A stretch of DNA of 64,000 nt from Symbiodinium kawagutii (GCA_009767595.1 VSDK01003870.1:19745-83744); one strand, 5' to 3'. Positions 42,641 to 55,067 are shown, counted from the stretch's first letter. Translations and numbers: made by a program. The notes: generated from the letters alone by a model not told the origin.

Positions 42641-44032
42641 CTGTGTAATGCTTCAGAAAAGTTACTCAAAGGTTAGCAATGGCTACAATCAATGGTTGAT
42701 AGTGAGTACTGCATTCTTAATATTCATGCTTGATACTGGTCCATCATGATTGAAATGGGAGGAAATCGCCGGTGCAGCTTGCAATGGTTGGTTGATATGA
42801 GCTCTCGAACTGCTGACAACACCTAATATTACCAGGAACCAAAATCCAAGAAGCCAAACCATCAACTAAACATCTCGAGAACCGTCTGCAATGAAATCTG
42901 CATTCATTCATTTCAACACGTCAGCAAATGCAAACGGAGCCCCTCTATATCGTTAGGCCCTCGGCCAAAGATTGATTGCAACACTTGGTGTTGCCACTTC
43001 GGTGGATCACCTGCCAGTCAATGGGCAGCACATCTATTGGTAGCATGGGTGGCCATCAAACTTGCCCAGTCCATGCCCCATCTTGTGTCAGATTTTTGGG
43101 TCGCGGCGCAGATCAGCATCTATGGAAGAGCATGGCAGCGAGCCCGAAGCCGGGGTCGACAGGGGGACAGGTGCTTCGAATAGCTGAGCCATGGATAGCC
43201 ATGGACAATGGTGGTAGGACCGTATTTTTAACCCCATGTGTATTTGATTGGGAATCAGTTATTCAGGCTTAAACTTGGGGTGGTTTATCAATGTGGATCC
43301 TCCAGTAATTGTATAGTGCTTAACATTGATCTTCCGAATGTTCCGCTCAGCTTACAAAATATCCTTTGGCTAGAAGTTGGCTGGTCGCAAAAGCAAAGTT
43401 TGCATCGCTGAACACTCCGGCAAACACTCCTTTGTTCTGAATACATGTTTTAATTCTGAGGAAGCAATCCCAACGCTTCCAAAGTGGCTCATTTTACCAC
43501 AAAGCATGAATCTCTCATCAAATTCGTCCTTCTCATGGTGCTGTCATGCTAAGTGACCAAACCCCCCCCTACAGGCTCCACTCAACTCCTCTACCGACCA
43601 ATGCAGCTACTCACTTTGGCCCGGCAATGGCAGGCAAGTTGGCCGCCTATGCTGCTGGATGCTGCATGGGTTCTTGACCTCGCTGGGTGAATGGTTGATG
43701 CCTCAATGTGGTTGACAAGAGCTGACCATAGGGGATACTAAGCGACAAGAAGAGGGATATCTATATTTTCTGCCAGGGCTTCGCATTGGTTTTGTTAGGA
43801 GTGGTTATATGCTTACTTGCAGTCTACATCTTACATGCATTGTGGCATGGCCACGGCATACCGAATGCCCGCAATTCTAAATGCCAAAGAGCTCAGTACA
43901 ACAATACTTCAAGCTTTGTGCTGATTGTATTGAAATCCTTCACCCACCTAAAAAGAAGTAAAACAACTTTGGGCATCCCAGGTTTCAGAATCACCAACCA
44001 ACCACGAAACTGGATGGTAATCGAGAGGCAAC
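42641..44032. other. Intron with one ambiguous exon-like block
   Basis: A GC-rich block at about 43085-43190 is open in several frames (minus STCPPVDPGFGLAAMLFH; plus LGRGADQHLWKSMAASP). None has two good borders, so no exon is called. Confidence 0.45.
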
Positions 44033-44166
44033 CTTCCTTAACATAGCACCTCCTGCCATCATCTGCCATCACAGTCCATCCCCGCGCCTCGTACGCATCT
44101 TGCCATGCCTTCATGTCAGCATCTAATGCTTTGCCATCAGTGACCTCAATGTCCTCGGTTCCTTGC
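44033..44166 (-). CDS. Exon, unidentified protein
   Basis: It is 134 nt, phase 2 to 1, between GTAACTCAG and AAGGAAG|GTTGCC. It reads EDIEVTDGKALDADMKAW, QDAYEARGWTVMADDG and RCYVKE. Confidence 0.82.
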
Positions 44167-44524
44167 CTGAGTTACCCGTGGTGATCTGGTTTCATGGGGA
44201 GAAGTCCATGCAACCACTTGACTTAGCAGGTGTTGGTGGGCAATGCGCCATTGCAACCACCCGGCCATGAGGATATGGTGTTGGCTGGTGATGACCGTCT
44301 ACTATGGTGAATAACGATTACTTAACAAGCGTTACATAATACCGGTTTGTGATGTTTCCCGACTCCCCGACTTTTTTTTACGACATTTGTTTGTGATTTA
44401 CAGGTTTTTGATGTTTTCTGTTTCCCCTGCCCTTGCCTGCTGCTTGCACCAAGCAAGAACTTTGATGTAGGTATATGACTCAACGCTAAGCATCACTGAG
44501 CCATACTGAGCCAAGCGACCGTAC

Positions 44525-44567
44525 CCAAAGGCCACAACATTGGCAGCCATGCCGATACATCAGCAGC
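44525..44567 (-). CDS. Very short exon, tentative
   Basis: It is 43 nt between CTGGACAAG and CTTTGG|GTACGG, coding AADVSAWLPMLWPL. Its phase does not match the exon above. Confidence 0.38.
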
Positions 44568-44614
44568 CTTGTCCAGGGCAGGAAAAGAAGCAGGAGCAAC
44601 AACAACTTACCGAC

Positions 44615-44617
44615 GAG

Positions 44618-44669
<52 letters not shown>

Positions 44670-44672
44670 CCA
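44615..44672. repeat. (AAC)n microsatellite
   Basis: About 17 AAC triplets. The poly-Val and poly-Asn frames through it are artefacts. Confidence 0.95.
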
Positions 44673-44804
44673 ACACCATCAACCACAAGCACATCAAACA
44701 CAACAAACTCCAATATCATAGATCCAAATTTTAGCCAATGGTTGCTAGTGATAGTTATCGCAACTATTCGCACTATAGAGTCATCCATCATAAACAACAG
44801 CAAC

Positions 44805-44936
44805 CTGATGTCTCCAACAAGCGGACATCCTTCCACACAAGCTGGGGGTGCCAGTAGCTGGTTGAGGCCCGGAGCGCCACTATACCAGTCAGGTACTGAG
44901 CCATCCATCGTATCCAGCTGCTGAATTCTGGCCACT
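44805..44936 (-). CDS. Trp-rich exon, unidentified protein
   Basis: It is 132 nt, phase 1 to 1, between GGGTGAAG and ACATCAG|GTTGCTG. It reads WPEFSSWIRWMAQYLTG, ALRASTSYWHPQLVWKD and VRLLETS; about three quarters of codons end in G/C. Another minus frame is open but has poorer bias. Confidence 0.76.
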
Positions 44937-45390
44937 CTTCACCCCCGGGTCAGCTACGGAACACGCACTGGAGCAATGGCAAAATCCCTGTTGCCAGCCC
45001 TTCTCTACTTGCTTCTGCTGTTCAAAAGGTTTAATACATATATAGATGCATGCGTATGTGCACACACATCAAATGCGTGAATAAGTAGGTAGTAACCAAC
45101 TATCACAAAAAATGTGTATATATATATATAAGTGTAAATACATAATACACCTCCATTGTAGACCATGGGAGGTCTTTGTGAGTAAAACACCTGTACTTGA
45201 TAGAAAGCCACCGGCTCTGCTAAAACTGATGGTGGCTTAACGGAGCCGCCGTTCTACATTCTACCTGTCCCATCATGTCACCTTCTCAAGGAGGCTGAGA
45301 GCAAATCTTGGATCCACAATAACTCACCCCCAGTTGAAACATGAATAACTGGTGATTCACCATCAAGTACAGTGGTGTTGAAAATGGATC

Positions 45391-45512
45391 GATATGGCTC
45401 CGGGTCAAAACCCTGTACCCCTGGTTCCCCGACTACCGACCATTTTTTCCCTATGAAATAATTGGTAAGTATCCTCCGTTAGCTGGTTGGTGAATATTGG
45501 CCCATAGCCATC
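45391..45512. mobile_element. Family C element
   Basis: GATATGGCTCCGGGTCAAAACCC faces GTGAATATTGGCCCATAGCCATCC. A diverged family B-like stretch follows directly (to about 45663, ending TTTTGAGAAACCACTACATGG). Confidence 0.82.
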
Positions 45513-45663
45513 CGGGTCTTTTTCAGGATGGGGGGCCCCCCCAATCATCCCATCTGAATCTAAATCATTGTTTGTTTACAAACCAGGCAGTTTTTTTCCA
45601 TCGCCATCTCAGGGAGTTCAGCAGGGCTAAGGGGGGGGGTCCGAATTTTGAGAAACCACTACA
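45500..45663. mobile_element. Family B element, diverged or interrupted
   Basis: Only the right end AATTTTGAGAAACCAC is clear. Extra sequence rich in C and T sits in the middle. Confidence 0.45.
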
Positions 45664-45683
45664 TGGATCGATCATTGTGTGAC

Positions 45684-45761
45684 CATAAAAAGTCCCAAGC
45701 AACTCATCCATGGCGGCATTGACTTCGGCATCTACTTCGGCGCAGCCAGAGATATCGTGTC
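45684..45761 (-). CDS. Exon, unidentified acidic segment
   Basis: It is 78 nt, phase 1 to 1, between GCGCCATGAG and TTATG|GTCACA. It reads HDISGCAEVDAEVNAAMD and ELLGTFY. Codon bias is only moderate. Confidence 0.5.
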
Positions 45762-46590
45762 CTCATGGCGCATGGCTTACAGGCTAGGCAGCGGGGTCAT
45801 GATGTGACGGTCAAATGGTTACATCATGTGGCCAAAAAATGCTAAATGTTCTTACACATGGTTAATGTTGGTTCACAACTGGTATCGGCTGGATAATGTC
45901 ACTGGTGCCCAAGAAAATTGGAAGTCGATTAATGATGGTTCATGATGTATACTGTGATTGTTCATGATGCATGCCCAGAAAAAACCATACCCCATGACAG
46001 CCCATGTTTCAAAAACAGGGGGCTTCGCCACACAAGAATGTAGAACCCGGACCGAACTGGCTCTGCTCAATCAACACAACAAAAGGATTACAATGTGTTT
46101 TTTGAATGATGGATGATTGAAACAAGTAGTTGGCAATACCAACAGCCTCCCCAGAGCTTGCTTTTTGGGAAAGTGATTGGTCTCCGGCATTTCTAATGAG
46201 GCTACACGGTGGAAATGAAGCGTTGAGCACAGAAAGTCTGATCTTGTTCAACTGGTCAACCATGATTGCATGGAAGGTATTAGCACATTCTGGTAGCCTG
46301 ATTCTCCGGTTCTGCGTTTGACCTACCAGTAAGCGTTTTGACCTGGTAGCATTAGCCACAACTCAAAAAACACAAAACACTAGCTCGTTTTGGCCTCCAT
46401 TTACTTGTTGATGATACACCTGGGCAAGATGGAATCCCTGAAAATTGGTATATTCAACCTATGTCAACCTACCATTTGGTTACACTACTCCTTGTATCTC
46501 CTTAGCTTCTCACTAAGAAAAAAAAAGGTACAGGGATATCCCTGGCTCCAGTTCTATCCCTCCCAACCACCAGCCAGCCACCTGCACAAC

Positions 46591-46678
46591 CTTGTTGGAA
46601 TCTAGCCAAAGGTCCCATCTGCGCCAGAGCTGTCTCAATCTCAGCCCTGCGAGGCACTTGGTAGTAGACCTGGATCAG
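46591..46678 (-). CDS. Exon, unidentified protein
   Basis: It reads LIQVYYQVPRRAEIETAL and AQMGPLARFQQ. Two in-frame AGs (46679 and 46670) can serve as acceptor. The donor is CAACAAG|GTTGTG, or nine bases later GCAG|GTGGCTGG. Confidence 0.74.
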
Positions 46679-47858
46679 CTGCGGCCTTCATTGCTGGCTG
46701 GTGGGCACCTTTGCCTCCAAAAAAATGTTGCTCTGTCAAACAATCATCCAAGGTATATATTGATTGAAGCCAAGGCATCATGAAACCACGAACATCACCA
46801 AGCTACACGAAGCTGTAACACTGTCATCCACCCCATCTTTAGCAGCACATCGGCGATCCAGGTGGGTCATGACGCATCGTAGATCCAAATCTGGAGCCCC
46901 CCCATTTTTGATGGTAGATGACCGGCTATCGCTAGTCAAACACTGGTGGTGGTTAAGACAGCTGGTGGATGTTGGTTATTCACCTGTTAGCCAGCTGTCT
47001 ATTCACTGGCTATCCACGCTAGGGTGAACAAACTGTTGGTGGATCGTTGGTTCTTCACCCCCACAGTTCGCCAGCCAACTGACAACGATCAATAAAGTAT
47101 TGATACAATTCAATCTACCATCAAGCATCCTTTATCCTCAACAAATCAGGCAGTCGAAGTTCAAACGGATCCACTGAGGGGTCTGCACAGCTGTGCGCAG
47201 CCATAATTGATGGGACGATGCAGTTGCATCTGCAAAATCATGGCGATTTAAACACGCAATGACGCATGCAAATGAGATTCAGAAATAACCAACAACAATG
47301 GTACAATGTACTATGAAGGTTTCCACTGCTAACCAAATGATATTACATCACAATGTGTTTTGTTTTTTGGCTAATGGCAGTCCCTCAAATGGGGGCCCCA
47401 AAACTCTGTTCCACGGCCAGTTTGGGTTCAGGTCTTCACTGTTTCGCAAAATATCATACCCCAAATATGCATGTACGCATGACATGATACGCAATGCGGG
47501 GTCCAATGAAGCGAAGCAAACCAATCACTTCTGTTGACAGTTGCACGCACCAAATAGCACGAGGACCGGCACTACATGCATAGACAAAATAGAGATTAAT
47601 GTAATAATGCATACGCAACCAACAAGTTGCAAAAAACACCTCAGTAATAAAATGTGCATTCAAAATCAACAAAATGGATTCAAGCTATACATGGATACAA
47701 ACCATCAATGGCTATGATTAGCTATTGATATCAACAATTGACCATTGATGGTTATAGGATGCTCATTAGCCATATCATGTTGACTATGGTCAGCCATCCA
47801 AACCATCAATAGTACCATCAATGACTATGGGTTAACTATGATTACTTTGACAAGTGAC
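46679..47858. other. Intron or spacer
   Basis: This is AT-rich, with TTGACTATGG/CCATCAATAG low-complexity runs near 47690-47840. No exon is supported. Confidence 0.45.
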
Positions 47859-47991
47859 CATGGATCTTCCACTCAAATGTCATCTGCCACTGGTTTCGAC
47901 AACGCAATGCCTTTTGCTGAGCGTCTGTCAGGAGCCATCGTTTTGGCACCACATGCCCCAGGGTCATGGTGTTGCCACGGGGAAGCAGCAC
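47859..47991 (-). CDS. Exon, unidentified protein
   Basis: It is 133 nt, phase 0 to 1, between GAGCACCAG and TCCATG|GTCACT. It reads VLLPRGNTMTLGHVVPKR, WLLTDAQQKALRCRNQ and WQMTFEWKIH. Confidence 0.76.
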
Positions 47992-49518
47992 CTGGTGCTC
48001 AGGCGATGGGGCTGGTGGATGATGGATCAACCATGGTTGAGGAGTTGATGTTGGTTAAGACTGGCTACTTACGGTACCACTTGGCATGGATAGCTTAATT
48101 TCTGGAAGTCCAGAAAGTCGTATGCAATCATGGAAAGCAATCATCTCCAGAAACTGGATTATATACAAAATCGAAATCACTAGCCAGGAATCTGTCAATG
48201 TGTCAACCTGGCCATCCCCGTTGAGACAAGTACAAAGGTCCCCAGGAGTAGGGTAGTTTCACATGAGCCTGATCAAAGGTTTTGCCCCGTTGGAAAAACA
48301 ATGTGACGCAAAATATTGCTACAACAATCTCCCCGTATGATTGACGTTTAAAACTGAACCCCACTGCCTCCCAAACTCTGACCGTCAAATGGGCAAACAT
48401 TCCAAAATTAGGAGGATGATAAACAGTACTGGACCCCTACGGACCTATGATCGAAGCATGCATGCTTAATTACAGTACAAGCTACCAATATGTACTATCC
48501 ACAGCCAGTAAAAAAATCAGCAACACCCACCATCTGCAATCAACCATCTACAACTATCAGCCATCAACAACCATTCTCAACCATCATTAATCATTATCAA
48601 CCATCACTCATATGTGGTCACTTGTCCCATCCTATTCATACTAATCATGAAGTGCATCTAAAAAATGACTTCTCCGTCCTCCGCTTTTTGGTAGGTCTGT
48701 CATCCATCCCATTGCCAGCTGGTTGGTGATTGCTGGTTGGTTCTTCGCTTGTACAAGCGATAGTGAGCAGCAGTACTAGTTGTAGAAAAATAAACCGTTA
48801 TATCACCTGCTATCGTCGCTATAGTTCTCAACTAACAAGATATAAGTTATAAGAGTCAATTATTCAGTGTTTGAGTGTCCATTTGACGCTCTTATGCTTG
48901 CAGTCTTAAGTGCGAGCAGTCGGTACAAGCAAACAAGTAAGAGCAACCATGAACTGCTGTGAAAAGCAATGTTGACAATGGCTCACTAGAAGCAACTAGC
49001 ATCGACCGCTTATCAAAGCACTACCACGACCAATCAGCAGAAACCAACTACGCATCTCAACCTGCTTCAAGTTTGCATTTCAATCTGCAAATGCGTGATA
49101 TGTACGTACGTAAGGAGATGCACACACACACACATACGTAAACAAATAAGTAAACATACAGGTCAATAGGTACATACAAATGATTAATTCATGGTTCATG
49201 GATGGCCAAAAATGCTTACTTTTTTCACCACCTGGGCCACTTGATGGTGACCCGATAGTCTGGGTAAACATCTCTTGTCATTATTATATAGCTATAGGTG
49301 TGCCCCCAGTAAACATTCCCCAAATGAACTAATTGCTCCACCTGTTGATGTTAAAAAAAGTTCATCCCAAAACCATAACAATTTACGTGTCTACCAAAAA
49401 ATATATTTATTTAAATATCTATCTATCTATCTATCCATTGGGATGGTTGATGTTGACCCATTGGAATCCATTGGACTGGTTGATGTTGACCCCTTGGATC
49501 CCATTGGTTGAACTTGAC
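47992..49518. other. Intron or spacer
   Basis: A weak exon candidate lies at about 48660-48721 (LAMGWMTDLPKSGGRR after ACCAACCAG). An (ATCT)n run lies at 49414-49434, and a direct repeat of CCATTGG..TGGTTGATGTTGACCC at 49436-49510. Confidence 0.45.
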
Positions 49519-49610
49519 CCATCCCCAACCCCTCCGGTTGCACCCCGCGGCCTGCTCCTGAGCCTTGCTCGGTACCTGGCAACACGGATCCCCCACACGC
49601 AACACGTCGA
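49519..49610 (-). CDS. Exon, unidentified Cys-containing protein
   Basis: It is 92 nt, phase 1 to 0, between CGTCCCCCAG and GGATGG|GTCAAG. It reads DVLRVGDPCCQVPSKAQE and QAAGCNRRGWGW, with strong G/C third positions. Confidence 0.74.
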
Positions 49611-51190
49611 CTGGGGGACGTGACGGCCCGACGCTTGGTACGATTCATTGAGACCAAAGAATCGTATGCCATTGGGCTATGAAAATGGTTGGCTTATGTT
49701 CGTAAATGCTTCCATTGGGCTATGGAAATGGTTGGTTTATTACTGGAAATGGTTAATGAACTGGATGAGTAATCCCTGTTCATTGAGAAAAGGTAATCAT
49801 ACCATTGAAGTTCTGCAAAGGGATAATGTGATGGTCCTTGGGATTATCGCTGCCATGCGTAAATCTATCGCTGCCATGTGTGAATGATTGGGATCGCCAT
49901 TCGGATTGACACCAGTTGTGGATGATTGAAACTATATAGTTGTGGATAGTGATGTTGGTATTACTGTATAGGGGTCACAATAATTCGGATTACTGTAGTA
50001 TCTGGCATTGTCATTGGGATTATTTTGGAAATGTTCCCATTGATTGCAACTGCCCCAATTGATTTGTAACAAGGGGTCACTACAAAGGGTACCTCGATGA
50101 CTTATATCGTCACTTGGTTTGGGAATAACCCCAAACTGTAATATTCCAGCATGGACTATCAACTGGGATTGTCAGTCAACAATTGCGCTTGTTGACTGGC
50201 AGGTGGCACAAACTCTTTATGTTAAACCAACAGCTGCTGGTTGCATGCTGCTGCTGACAACATATGCAAATATATATAGCGTGTCATATGAGAAGCCCCC
50301 ATTACAAAAATATACCATATGGTAACCACACCGATTGTCTTCGGTGGTACCCCTAGCTTGAGGGACAAAAAATGTAAATGTAAACATACATGTTATAAGA
50401 GACCATTGAATGTTATGATTCCTATTCATTGCTACTGGGTGATGGTACCAAACAAACAAGTGTAAGAATTAATGGCTACCCACGATTGATAAACCCCTGG
50501 TTGATTAATAAGGGGTCTCCCCTAAAAAGCTTTGGTTTCCCATTAGAATGGTAACCCCCCCAATTGATAAACCTAGGGTTTATTAATCCTGGGTAGCCAT
50601 TCGCCAAAAAAGATCCACCAACCGACCAACCAACCAAGATCATACGTTCGATAGTTTGAAGTCAAAGAGTGTGTCGAAGTTGCTATCACGTAGCGGGTGA
50701 TTTCTGACCAGACAAATCCAAGCTGTCAACAATGACAAGGAAGCCTCAAAGATAACTATCTACATGTTGAATTATGTGAGCATCTAAATCGAATTTATAT
50801 GTTTGCCTTGAGGGCATTTCAGGATGCACATTCAGCGGGTGGTCTCACCTTCATTTCCCAACAAAGGGGAATTATCTTCAACGGAAGAAGTAAAAATTAT
50901 CAGCTGGTTGACAATAGCCGTCGCCTCAAAGCAAGCATCAAAGGTTTATCAGGCACTTGTCGAGAACCAATGCTAAGTGAGGATATCTGCATTATTGGTA
51001 TCAGCCTGAAATATAAACACAGTAGCCCATATTGGTGAGACTCTTGATGAGATAGGCACCCACCTCACCTACTTGCACAAGACCGTTGAATACTGCAACT
51101 GGATCCAACTGTTCAAGGATTCTGTCCAAGAGCCGTACCTCCACACTATCTGACTATGCCCTGCCCAGCCGTACCCACTAGCATAGTGAC
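49611..51190. other. Intron or spacer
   Basis: This holds the intact family D element (50470-50601). A plus frame at 50799-51038 is unsupported. Confidence 0.45.
50470..50601. mobile_element. Family D inverted-repeat element, complete
   Basis: AATGGCTACCCACGATTGATAAACCC at the left faces GGGTTTATTAATCCTGGGTAGCCATT at the right. The interior is nearly palindromic too (GGTCTCCCCTAAAAAGC). The only other copy here (18421-18624) is split by a family A insertion. Confidence 0.85.
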
Positions 51191-51436
51191 CCGAAGGAAG
51201 CAACAGCTTGTGTCCCCTGGCAGCCGTGATACACAGTGCATGGAGAAACCCAGGCGTTTCATGGCCTCCATGTCCTGAATGGCCGCGCAATCAGTGACTT
51301 CCACAGTTGAGTACTGAACCATCCATTCAGCACTCAGAAGTTGACCCTCAAATGGTGTTATGGACCACCAGGACGTGTCTTTCGCCATAAGAGTTGCTTC
51401 AAGGCGAATTGGGTAACCACCATTGGAGTACGCCTC
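51191..51436 (-). CDS. Longest internal exon, unidentified protein
   Basis: It is exactly 82 codons, phase 0 to 0, between CAGTGGCCAG and CTTCGG|GTCACT. It reads EAYSNGGYPIRLEATLMA, TSWWSITPFEGQLLSAEW and MKRLGFSMHCVSRLPGD. A later GT (GTGG|GTACGG) would add a few residues. Confidence 0.85.
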
Positions 51437-51894
51437 CTGGCCACTGCCAACAAAAATGATGCTCCAAGGGTGACATCACTGGGCATCGCCATGGCAATCG
51501 AAAAACTCATCCAACCACACTGTGTTTCAGTCCGCCTTTGATGTCAAGAGACAGCTGTGAAGACAGTTGGCAGCAGTTTATCGCCCACACCAACTACCTC
51601 TAAACATGCCAAGTGCACAAGAAGAGTTGGACAAACAAGACAGGACCACACATCCTACGGATATCCAAAAATATGTTTTCCAGCAGGGGTGACGAACAGT
51701 CTGCTTGACAGGTGGTAGGGTTCAGCAAGTAGCGAGAGCCGAACACTGCCGAACAAATGCTCCGCTTACCAAGGGTGCCCTCGAAAATATTTTCCATTGG
51801 ACTAGTCATGCCAGATTTCCATCATGAGTGACAGCCGCCCAGTCACAACAGCATGACACCCATCAATATTTTTCAGCAACAATCATCGACAACA

Positions 51895-51990
51895 AAAACA
51901 GCATCAACAATCACCACCATCATCATCATCATCGTCGTCATCATCATTGCCATCATCACCATCAACAACAACATCAACAACAGCAAGACT
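51895..51990. repeat. CAT/CAA triplet-rich tract
   Basis: Imperfect CATCATCATCATCGTCGTCATC followed by CAACAACATCAACAACAGC. Confidence 0.85.
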
Positions 51991-52038
51991 CAACACAGTC
52001 CAAACAGCTACACCTTCCCCGTTACCACATGTTACCAC

Positions 52039-52203
52039 CAAGCATCAGCCAGGCTCTGGAACAAATCTATCGAATGCTTCAGCTTCACTTGGCGCTTCAC
52101 CAACTTCACCGCCTTGAAGTTGACCTGGTGGCCACAGGGCAGCGGAAATCCCATAACCAACGAGGCTTGGACCCCCAGGGAGCTCTTGGAGAGCTGGAAA
52201 TGC
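52039..52203 (-). CDS. Exon, basic protein segment
   Basis: It is 165 nt, phase 2 to 2, between CTACTGTCCAG and GATGCTTG|GTGGTA. It reads HFQLSKSSLGVQASLVMG, CGHQVNFKAVKLVKRQVK and HSIDLFQSLADA. Codon bias is among the strongest in the window. Confidence 0.82.
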
Positions 52204-52668
52204 CTGGACAGTAGCGTGATAGCACTGATGGAATGATGTATGAGAATGGTTGAACACACGGCTGAACAAATATGGACAAATAAAAAGATCATTATGGTTG
52301 AACGTAGCAAGTGATGTGCACTGATCATGCCTGAACATAAAAAGAACACAGGATGTGAACAAGTTGTCATGTACCGATTACCAGTCCATCAAGAATGATT
52401 GCAAACCTCCAGTTATTGCAGGTGGGTGCAGCGATAATAATGGCCATACATGCTGCCTAAACGTTGTTGACTGCAGTTCTAATGGACAATACGCCAAGAG
52501 AAATGATAGGATAACGAAGGCAACGGTAGCAACGCAGTATCAAAGCAATCTTCATCAAATAACTATTGATAGTTCAAATCATTAACCATTATTACCATCA
52601 TTTACCATCATTTTCATTTACCATCATTTATATTGATGATCTGTATCAAACCATCCAAAAATACGTAC

Positions 52669-52900
52669 CGATCCAAGCCGGAACTGCCATGACCCCTGCA
52701 CCCCATGAGGCGCCAAGGCACCAACAAGTCCTGGTCCAGGAGCAGATCGGCGTTGCCCACCAGGCCGCCTGGTCGTCCACCGAACCAACTCCAGGGTTCA
52801 TCAGACCTGCCACGCTGGGGATAGCGAGGAGCCCACTTCGCCGTGGACATGGGAGAATGGTCACGCCGTGCACTGGGTATCTCATTGATGGCTGCTTGCT
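52669..52900 (-). CDS. Exon, unidentified protein
   Basis: It is 232 nt, phase 1 to 2, between GCTGCAACCAG and GGATCG|GTACG. It reads RRDHSPMSTAKWAPRYP, DEPWSWFGGRPGGLVGN and DLLLDQDLLVPWRLMG. Confidence 0.82.
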
Positions 52901-53389
52901 CTGGTTGCAGCATCTACTACAGCTTCATTTTATATCATTACTTGTATGATTGTATATGTATGGTGATGCAGTGAGTGCGTGCAGTTTTCTTGGTATATAC
53001 CCTTATGGTTCTTGGCGTGGCAATGTCTATATCATACGAGGGGCTGCGACCAACTACTCTTAAGCTAAAGGCTGTTGCGGTATGCCACATGAAACTGCAT
53101 CCGACTTGTACTTGCAAAGAGTCGATCCAAAAGAACACAACAATCATCCAAAATAACATCGGGAGATAGAGAATGTTCCAACCTGTTTCAAGCAATATCA
53201 GCCACTACTGGCAAGGTAGATCCTGTTCAGTAATTTCCCTGTTATTCGTTGCTGGCGCCCGTTCTATCCGTTGCTTCTACCCCGCTGTTGGCATGACCTC
53301 AAGGGCTGGTTGGCCATTCCCCCATGTTGCTTGGTCCATCGGTTTGGAGCTGGCTGTGGACCAAAACCCGGTGATCATCCAATACATGG

Positions 53390-53472
53390 TATTTTCCCGT
53401 AAAAATGCCTGGTTTATTGCTATAAATGGTTGATATAGGATGATTTTGGGGTACCCCTATTTTGAGAAACGC
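53390..53472. mobile_element. Family B element, left end altered
   Basis: The right half GGATGATTTTGGGGTACCCCTATTTTGAGAAAC is intact. The left side appears fused to a family C-like left end (GGCTGTGGACCAAAACCC). Confidence 0.6.
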
Positions 53473-53785
53473 CCAAATGACCAGACTAGTCTCACTGATG
53501 TGATGGGATGTTCACCGGCCAATTTTCTTGATGGTGGTTACTGACCCATCCCCAATATGGTGCCAAATGTATCTACAGACTACACCCACTGATTCGCCAT
53601 CATAAACCACTCATTCGCCATTGAACAATTAGCCATAAACAGGTAAACACCGAAAACTGGATGTGGAATCTTCAGGGCCAATATCATCCCCATAATTTAC
53701 CAAAAGATGAAATAATGGTAATTAACCATAGTATGAATATACTCATTAACCATAATTAACAATCTTTTTAAAGGCCATAATTAAC

Positions 53786-53878
53786 GGTTGGTGGTTTCAA
53801 CCCCTATGAAAAATACTATTCAGCCAGCAAGTTCTCAATGAATACAATTGGGAAAATGTCAAACGTTAAAAACCACAA
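53786..53878. mobile_element. Family A element
   Basis: GGTTGGTGGTTTCAACCCCTATGAAAAATA is intact; the right end is degraded (AAACGTTAAAAACCAC). Confidence 0.7.
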
Positions 53879-54252
53879 AGGGAGTGGACGTCGAACCATT
53901 GTTATTTCTTATTATTTATTACCCACTGCTATTAACTATTAACCATTATCAACCAAAATTGGCCATATCTTCGTATTCTCCATTGGCTAACCTGGTCGTT
54001 GAACCGTCACAAGTTTATTGCTTGTTGTCCCCTATGATGAACCATTACTTGCGGTTGTCACGACCATAAAACCCCATAAAACCACCAGCCAGCCACAACA
54101 TCAGTGGTTGTTTAGCCATTACTGTTGCTTATTATCCCCCCCTTTTTGCCTGCGCCCTCTCGAGGATTCTTTGCCATAACTTAACCATTTCGTCTTAGCA
54201 ACTAATTAACCACCATATCATCCCCATGCCCCAGCCCTTGCATCCCCCCTGC

Positions 54253-54365
54253 CTAGTGCTCTCCTTGCGCACGGCCACTGTTTTGGAAGCGCTGACCTCG
54301 CTGACTGCGGGCGCCACGCCCAGTGGACGGTATGGCTCGCTCTCAGTACCGGCGAAGAGCCAATC
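54253..54365 (-). CDS. Exon, unidentified protein
   Basis: It has an acceptor GCGGCCCCAG and 37 codons: DWLFAGTESEPYRPLGVA, PAVSEVSASKTVAVRKEST. The best border downstream is a GC donor (CTAG|GCAGGG), a class dinoflagellates use. Confidence 0.6.
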
Positions 54366-55008
54366 CTGGGGCCGCACGCCACGGGTCCTCCAGTGGTTCG
54401 TTCAGCAAATAAGCAGAGGCATCCATGGCAAACCAAGAAGCCTAGGGTGGATGATATGGTGGGGGTCAATGGTCCTGATATGTTTGCAGTACTCTATGGT
54501 TTCTGGTGCAAATTATCAATGGTTCATTGAACCGACAATGATCTAGGTTTGGACAACTGTTCAGCAGTAGTAAGCACAATCATGTTGGCTTCCATTGCCG
54601 AACATCATAGTTCACTGCCAGCCATGGATGACCAGCAATGATGACGACCAGCAATCACTAAGTCATTACCCAGGGATGGTCAAAAACAGCAAATTTCTGG
54701 TCAGAACCTGGTTAAGAAGGGGGTAATGACCCTGGTTCATACCAAACTATGGTTGTGCGTGAGGTGAACAAGGATCAATGATGAGATTTTCAGGAAACCT
54801 GGCCCTCAAAAAAGGTCTCGTGCCCGGTTTGCTGGTAGAAATTCACCCACCAGCATGTGCCACCTTTGCATACTTACAACTGGTCCTACATGGCGAACCC
54901 TGAAATATCCTATTCAACATCAATATTTGTTGGGAATGTTTGGGCTATTTAGATGTAGCCGTCATTTCTGGATACACTCATATGGCCCCCGACATGATAG
55001 GCCACAAC

Positions 55009-55067
55009 CTGGGGATGTCGCACGGTGGATAGGCAAAGCAATCAGCAATGGCCCATTGTCAACCGTA
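55009..55067 (-). CDS. Possible exon
   Basis: It is 59 nt between GGTTGAAGAG and CCCCAG|GTTGTG. It reads TVDNGPLLIALPIHRATSP. The acceptor is weak and its phase does not fit the exon above. Confidence 0.42.

Larger units (their letters stand above)
52901..54252. other. Intron or spacer
   Basis: This holds a family B copy at 53390-53472 (TTTTCCCGTAAAAATGCC... TATTTTGAGAAACGCCC), a family A copy at 53786-53878, and a family E phrase at about 54095-54145. Confidence 0.5.

Noticed and set aside
44486-44935. 149-codon minus-strand frame with poly-Val and poly-Leu
   Set aside because: Its middle is the (AAC)n microsatellite read on the other strand. The real exon at 44805-44936 uses a different frame.
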